This document shows positions 13,820 to 16,876 of a stretch of DNA of 16,876 bases, piece by piece. The notes beneath the pieces are model-generated. The model did no database searches. It was not told where the DNA came from and saw nothing but the letters and a program-made list of their open reading frames with translations. Positions within the stretch are counted from its first letter, which is position 1. The number at the start of each line of letters is the position of its first letter. This DNA comes from UBA1738 sp045577675. GTDB taxonomy: Bacteria > Bacillota > Clostridia > UBA1381. The position numbers and the translations under genes were made by a program. The stretch is from assembly GCA_045577675.1 (NCBI GenBank), contig JAZNIV010000072.1, positions 1-16,876 of the forward strand, given 5' to 3'.

Positions 13820-16108
13820 ATGGAAAAACAAATTACCGGACTTGATTTAAAAATCAAGGAAATGGCGACGAGAATTAAAGAATTAAGAGAAATCGAGGGT
13901 ATGTCTGTTATAACAATGGCAAAGCTTACAGGTGTTTCTGAAGAGGAATATATCGCCTGCGAAAACGGACAGCATGACTTAAGCTTTGCTTTTATTTACA
14001 GATGTGCACTTGCTTTTAATGTTGACGTTACAGATATTGTTGAGGGTACCAGCCCGACACTTAAATCCTATACCGTTACAAGAAAAGGTCAGGGACAGAA
14101 GATAGAGCAGGCACATGGTATGGTTTATTATAACCTTGCTGCTGATTTCAGAAAGCGTGTTTCCGAGCCGCTTTATGTAAACTGCATCTATGATGAAGCA
14201 GCAGAGCATCGTGATATAGAGCTGACAACTCATAAAGGTCAGGAATGTGATATTGTAATAAGCGGTTCTCTAAAGATTCAGATTGGTTCACATAAAGAGA
14301 TTTTACATGCCGGCGACTCAATCTATTATGATAGCTCAACTCCGCATGGAATGATTGCTGTAGGCGGCGAAAACTGTGAATTTTATTCATTTGTATTATC
14401 AGGTGTCGGTGCTAAGGAGGAAGAACATACTCCGGAAATTGCTAATCCTAAGGATAGCAAAACGCATCAGCCTTACAGACGTATTTACCATAACTTTATT
14501 CATCCTACAGAGGATGAAAGAGGTGCACTCTTGTCATTGCGATTTGAGAATGAGGATAAGTTCAATTTTGCTTTTGATGTTGTTGATGCTTTAGCAGATA
14601 AACGTCCTGACAAACTTGCTATGCTGCATCTTGATGTAAATAAAAATGTACGCAAGTTTACTTTTGATGATATACGCAGAGAATCAAATAAAGCAGCAAA
14701 TTACTTCACCTCTTTGGGCATCAAAAAAGGTGACAGAGTTATGCTTGTGCTTAAGAGACATTATCAGTTCTGGTTCTCGATTTTGGCACTCCATAAGCTT
14801 GGTGCAATAGCTATCCCTGCTACAAATCAACTGCAGGAGCATGATTTTTCGTATAGATTTAACGCTGCAGGAGTTAGTGCTATTGTTGCGACAGCAGATG
14901 GTGATGTGGCAAATCAGATTGAGCTTGCTGCAAAGGATTCAAAAACGCTTACTACCAAGATTATTGTCGGCAAAAAACGTGACGGCTGGCACGATTTTGA
15001 CAGTGAATATGATTTATTTAGCGATAAGCTGGAAAGAACAGAGGATTCAGCTTGCGGAAATGATTTAATGCTGATGTTCTTCACATCAGGTACCACAGGT
15101 TACCCCAAAATTGCAGCACACAGCTACAAATATCCGTTAGGTCACTTTGTAACGGCAAACTATTGGCACTGTGTAAATCCGGACGGACTACATTTTACCA
15201 TTTCAGATACAGGATGGGCAAAATCATCATGGGGTAAGCTTTACGGACAATGGCTTTGTGAAGCGGCGACTTTTGTTTATGATTTTGACAGATTTAATGC
15301 TGCCGATATTCTGCCGTTGTTTAAGGAACACAATATAACAACCTTCTGTGCACCGCCTACGATGTATAGAATGCTTATAAAGGAAGATTTATCAAAATAC
15401 GATTTATCAAGCATAGAACATGCAACAACTGCCGGAGAAGCATTAAATCCTGAGGTATTCAACCAATTTAAAAAGCTTACAGGACTACAGATTATAGAAG
15501 GCTTTGGTCAGTCGGAAACTACACTTTTAATCGGTAATCTTTTTGGTGGTACGCACAAAATCGGTTCTATGGGTAAGCCTGTTCCGGGCTATGACGTTGA
15601 CATTGTTGACCCTGACGGAAATAGCGTTGGAGTAGGTAAGAGCGGTGAAATTGTAATCAGAACATCAGAAAGGATTCCGTGTGGACTTTTCAGAGAGTAT
15701 TATCTTGACGAAGAAAAAACAAAGGAAGCATGGCACGATGGTCTTTATCATACAGGCGACGTTGCTACGCGTGATGAGGATGGTTTCTTCTGGTATGTAG
15801 GCCGAATTGACGATGTTATTAAGTCCTCCGGCTACCGTATTGGGCCATTTGAAATAGAAAATGTTATTATGGAGCTGCCATATGTCCTTGAGTGCGGTGT
15901 TTCAGCTGCACCGGATGAGGTAAGAGGACAGGTTGTTAAGGCAAGCATCGTACTTACAAAGGGAACCACACCAAGTGAAGAGCTTAAAAAGGAAATTCAA
16001 ACCTATGTTAAAGAACATACCGCACCTTATAAATATCCGAGAATTGTTGTTTTCAGAGACGAGCTTCCTAAGACAACAAGCGGTAAAATCATCAGAGCTA
16101 AGCTTTAA
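13820..16108 (+). CDS. XRE HTH-cupin-acyl-CoA ligase fusion (AMP-forming)
   Basis: The 762-residue protein has three modules. Residues about 15-75 are an XRE-type helix-turn-helix (RIKELREIEGMSVITMAKLT, then a helix entering CENGQ). Residues about 85-205 are a cupin (ISGSLKIQIG, GDSIYYDSSTPHG). Residues about 225-762 are an ANL-superfamily acyl-CoA synthetase with FTSGTTGYPK (421-430), EGFGQSET (560-567), the YHTGDVA / GRIDDVIKSSGYRIGP hinge region and the C-terminal lysine K756 in TSGKIIRAKL. It should activate a carboxylic acid to its CoA thioester through an acyl-adenylate; overall look is closest to the medium-chain/acetate-like ligases, and the substrate is unknown. HTH-cupin proteins usually act as separate regulators. 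The start at 13820 follows AAGAGGTG; the longer frame from 13712 would lie inside the T-box and is rejected. Confidence 0.9.
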   Translation: MEKQITGLDLKIKEMATRIKELREIEGMSVITMAKLTGVSEEEYIACENGQHDLSFAFIYRCALAFNVDVTDIVEGTSPTLKSYTVTRKGQGQKIEQAHGMVYYNLAADFRKRVSEPLYVNCIYDEAAEHRDIELTTHKGQECDIVISGSLKIQIGSHKEILHAGDSIYYDSSTPHGMIAVGGENCEFYSFVLSGVGAKEEEHTPEIANPKDSKTHQPYRRIYHNFIHPTEDERGALLSLRFENEDKFNFAFDVVDALADKRPDKLAMLHLDVNKNVRKFTFDDIRRESNKAANYFTSLGIKKGDRVMLVLKRHYQFWFSILALHKLGAIAIPATNQLQEHDFSYRFNAAGVSAIVATADGDVANQIELAAKDSKTLTTKIIVGKKRDGWHDFDSEYDLFSDKLERTEDSACGNDLMLMFFTSGTTGYPKIAAHSYKYPLGHFVTANYWHCVNPDGLHFTISDTGWAKSSWGKLYGQWLCEAATFVYDFDRFNAADILPLFKEHNITTFCAPPTMYRMLIKEDLSKYDLSSIEHATTAGEALNPEVFNQFKKLTGLQIIEGFGQSETTLLIGNLFGGTHKIGSMGKPVPGYDVDIVDPDGNSVGVGKSGEIVIRTSERIPCGLFREYYLDEEKTKEAWHDGLYHTGDVATRDEDGFFWYVGRIDDVIKSSGYRIGPFEIENVIMELPYVLECGVSAAPDEVRGQVVKASIVLTKGTTPSEELKKEIQTYVKEHTAPYKYPRIVVFRDELPKTTSGKIIRAKL

Positions 16109-16117
16109 GGAGAGCCT

Positions 16118-16783
16118 ATGAAACGTATAACTTTATTTGCAGGACATTACGGAAGCGGAAAAACAAGTATTGCAGTAAGCTGGGCAAAGCATATTAAAAA
16201 CCAAGGGTTTAGTACAACTATAATCGACCTTGACATTGTTAATCCGTATTTCAGAACAAAGGATAGTGAAACTGACCTTAAAGCAAAAGGCATTGAGCTT
16301 ATTTGCTCTGAATATGCGAATACAAACCTTGATGCACCGGCTCTTCCAAAGGAAATTTATACAGCAATCAGCGATAAGAGCAGTCATCTTGTCATTGATG
16401 TTGGAGGAGATGACCGCGGTGCAGTAGCACTCGGCAGATACACAAAGGACATTTTAGAAGAAAATAATTACGAAATGCTGTTTGTTGCAAACTGCTTTAG
16501 ACCGCTTACAAAAACACCTGAGGATGCGCTTGAGATTATGCGTGAAATCGAAACAGCATCACATCTTCCGTTTACCGCGATTGTAAATAATTCAAACGTA
16601 GGGGATGAAACAACTCCGGAGATGGTAATATCTTCGCAGGAGTATATAGACAAGCTTTCTAAGCTGAGCGGCTTGCCGATTTTAATGACTACGGCAACCG
16701 CAGAGGTTTTTGAACAAATAAAAGAGGATTGTCCCAAAGTCTTTAAAATAGAACTACAGGACAAATACTATAAAATTAAGTAA
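16118..16783 (+). CDS. MinD/ParA-like P-loop ATPase
   Basis: This 221-residue SIMIBI-class nucleotide-binding protein has Walker A GHYGSGKT at residues 9-16, a switch-like IDLDIVNPYFRT around 36-47 and a Walker B-like HLVIDVGGDD with D94. No membrane segment, DNA-binding domain or iron-sulfur cysteine pattern is visible. It starts 9 nt after the ligase behind AAGGAGAG and is followed 13 nt later by a ferredoxin subunit, so it belongs to the same operon. Relatives act in partitioning, metal-cluster insertion or cobyrinate-type chemistry. Here I would guess a maturation or assembly role for the oxidoreductase, but this is inference from position only. Confidence 0.8.
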   Translation: MKRITLFAGHYGSGKTSIAVSWAKHIKNQGFSTTIIDLDIVNPYFRTKDSETDLKAKGIELICSEYANTNLDAPALPKEIYTAISDKSSHLVIDVGGDDRGAVALGRYTKDILEENNYEMLFVANCFRPLTKTPEDALEIMREIETASHLPFTAIVNNSNVGDETTPEMVISSQEYIDKLSKLSGLPILMTTATAEVFEQIKEDCPKVFKIELQDKYYKIK

Positions 16784-16796
16784 AGGAGAGATTCTA

Positions 16797-16876
16797 ATGG
16801 CAAAACTAACATTTAAAACCGACCTTTGTAAAGGCTGTGGACTTTGCGTTGAAGCATGTCCTAAAAAAATTCTTAC
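16797..16876 (+). CDS. 4Fe-4S ferredoxin subunit of a 2-oxoacid:ferredoxin oxidoreductase, 5' fragment
   Basis: The frame opens at ATG 16797 behind AAAGGAGAG and continues off the window after 26 codons. It shows the cluster motif C11-x2-C14-x2-C17-x3-C21-P immediately after the start. Small proteins beginning with this layout are typical of the delta subunit of 2-oxoacid:ferredoxin oxidoreductases (KorD/VorD type), usually followed by alpha, beta and gamma subunits. Only the first cluster is visible, so a free-standing ferredoxin is possible. Its place behind an acyl-CoA ligase favours the oxidoreductase reading. Confidence 0.7.
   Translation, partial: MAKLTFKTDLCKGCGLCVEACPKKIL

Noticed and set aside
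1..16876. CRISPR arrays, tRNA or rRNA genes, phage genes
   Set aside because: No regularly spaced repeats, no cloverleaf or rRNA-like segments and no phage-type proteins were seen; the structured RNAs are T-box leaders.

Overview
The window looks like chromosome from a low-GC anaerobic member of the Firmicutes, class Clostridia, plausibly a gut or rumen type. The reasons are strong AGGAGG-type ribosome binding sites, TTGACA / 17-nt / TGN-TATAAT-like promoters, two T-box leaders, a rubrerythrin, the PyrK-PyrD (class 1B) dihydroorotate dehydrogenase and the start of a ferredoxin-linked 2-oxoacid oxidoreductase operon. The species cannot be named from the sequence alone.

Layout. Bases 1-139 appear to be the end of an IS256-family insertion sequence; its transposase start is on the minus strand. 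Bases 160-693 (minus) encode rubrerythrin. The divergent intergenic region (694-1050) carries a minus-strand promoter for rubrerythrin, a near-consensus plus-strand promoter, and a leader ending in an intrinsic terminator hairpin, so attenuation is likely. Bases 1051-10894 hold a complete, tightly packed pyrimidine operon in the order pyrC-carA-carB-pyrK-pyrD-pyrF-pyrE-pyrB-pyrI. It encodes every step from bicarbonate to UMP plus the aspartate transcarbamoylase regulatory chain. Most junctions overlap or are separated by fewer than 15 nt.

A second promoter starts 8 nt after pyrI and drives a T-box leader whose specifier triplet reads AUG (Met). It precedes metY and metA, which turn homoserine into O-acetylhomoserine and then homocysteine. 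A third promoter of the same architecture starts 25 nt after metA and drives another T-box leader. Its specifier I could not settle; the triplet in the expected register is GUA (Val). This controls a 762-residue fusion of an XRE helix-turn-helix, a cupin and an acyl-CoA ligase (AMP-forming), then a MinD/ParA-like P-loop ATPase, then the beginning of a 4Fe-4S ferredoxin subunit that runs off the window.

How the genes work together. The three plus-strand operons are arranged head to tail with no separate terminator between them, so each T-box terminator may also define the 3' end of the operon before it. The most striking points are: (i) CarA has glycine where the catalytic cysteine of the glutaminase site should be, with further changes in the glutamine pocket, so this carbamoyl-phosphate synthetase is predicted to use free ammonia; and (ii) an acyl-CoA ligase fused to its own regulator-like domains sits under tRNA-sensing control beside a ferredoxin oxidoreductase subunit. 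That combination suggests an amino acid made by activating and reductively carboxylating a carboxylic acid.
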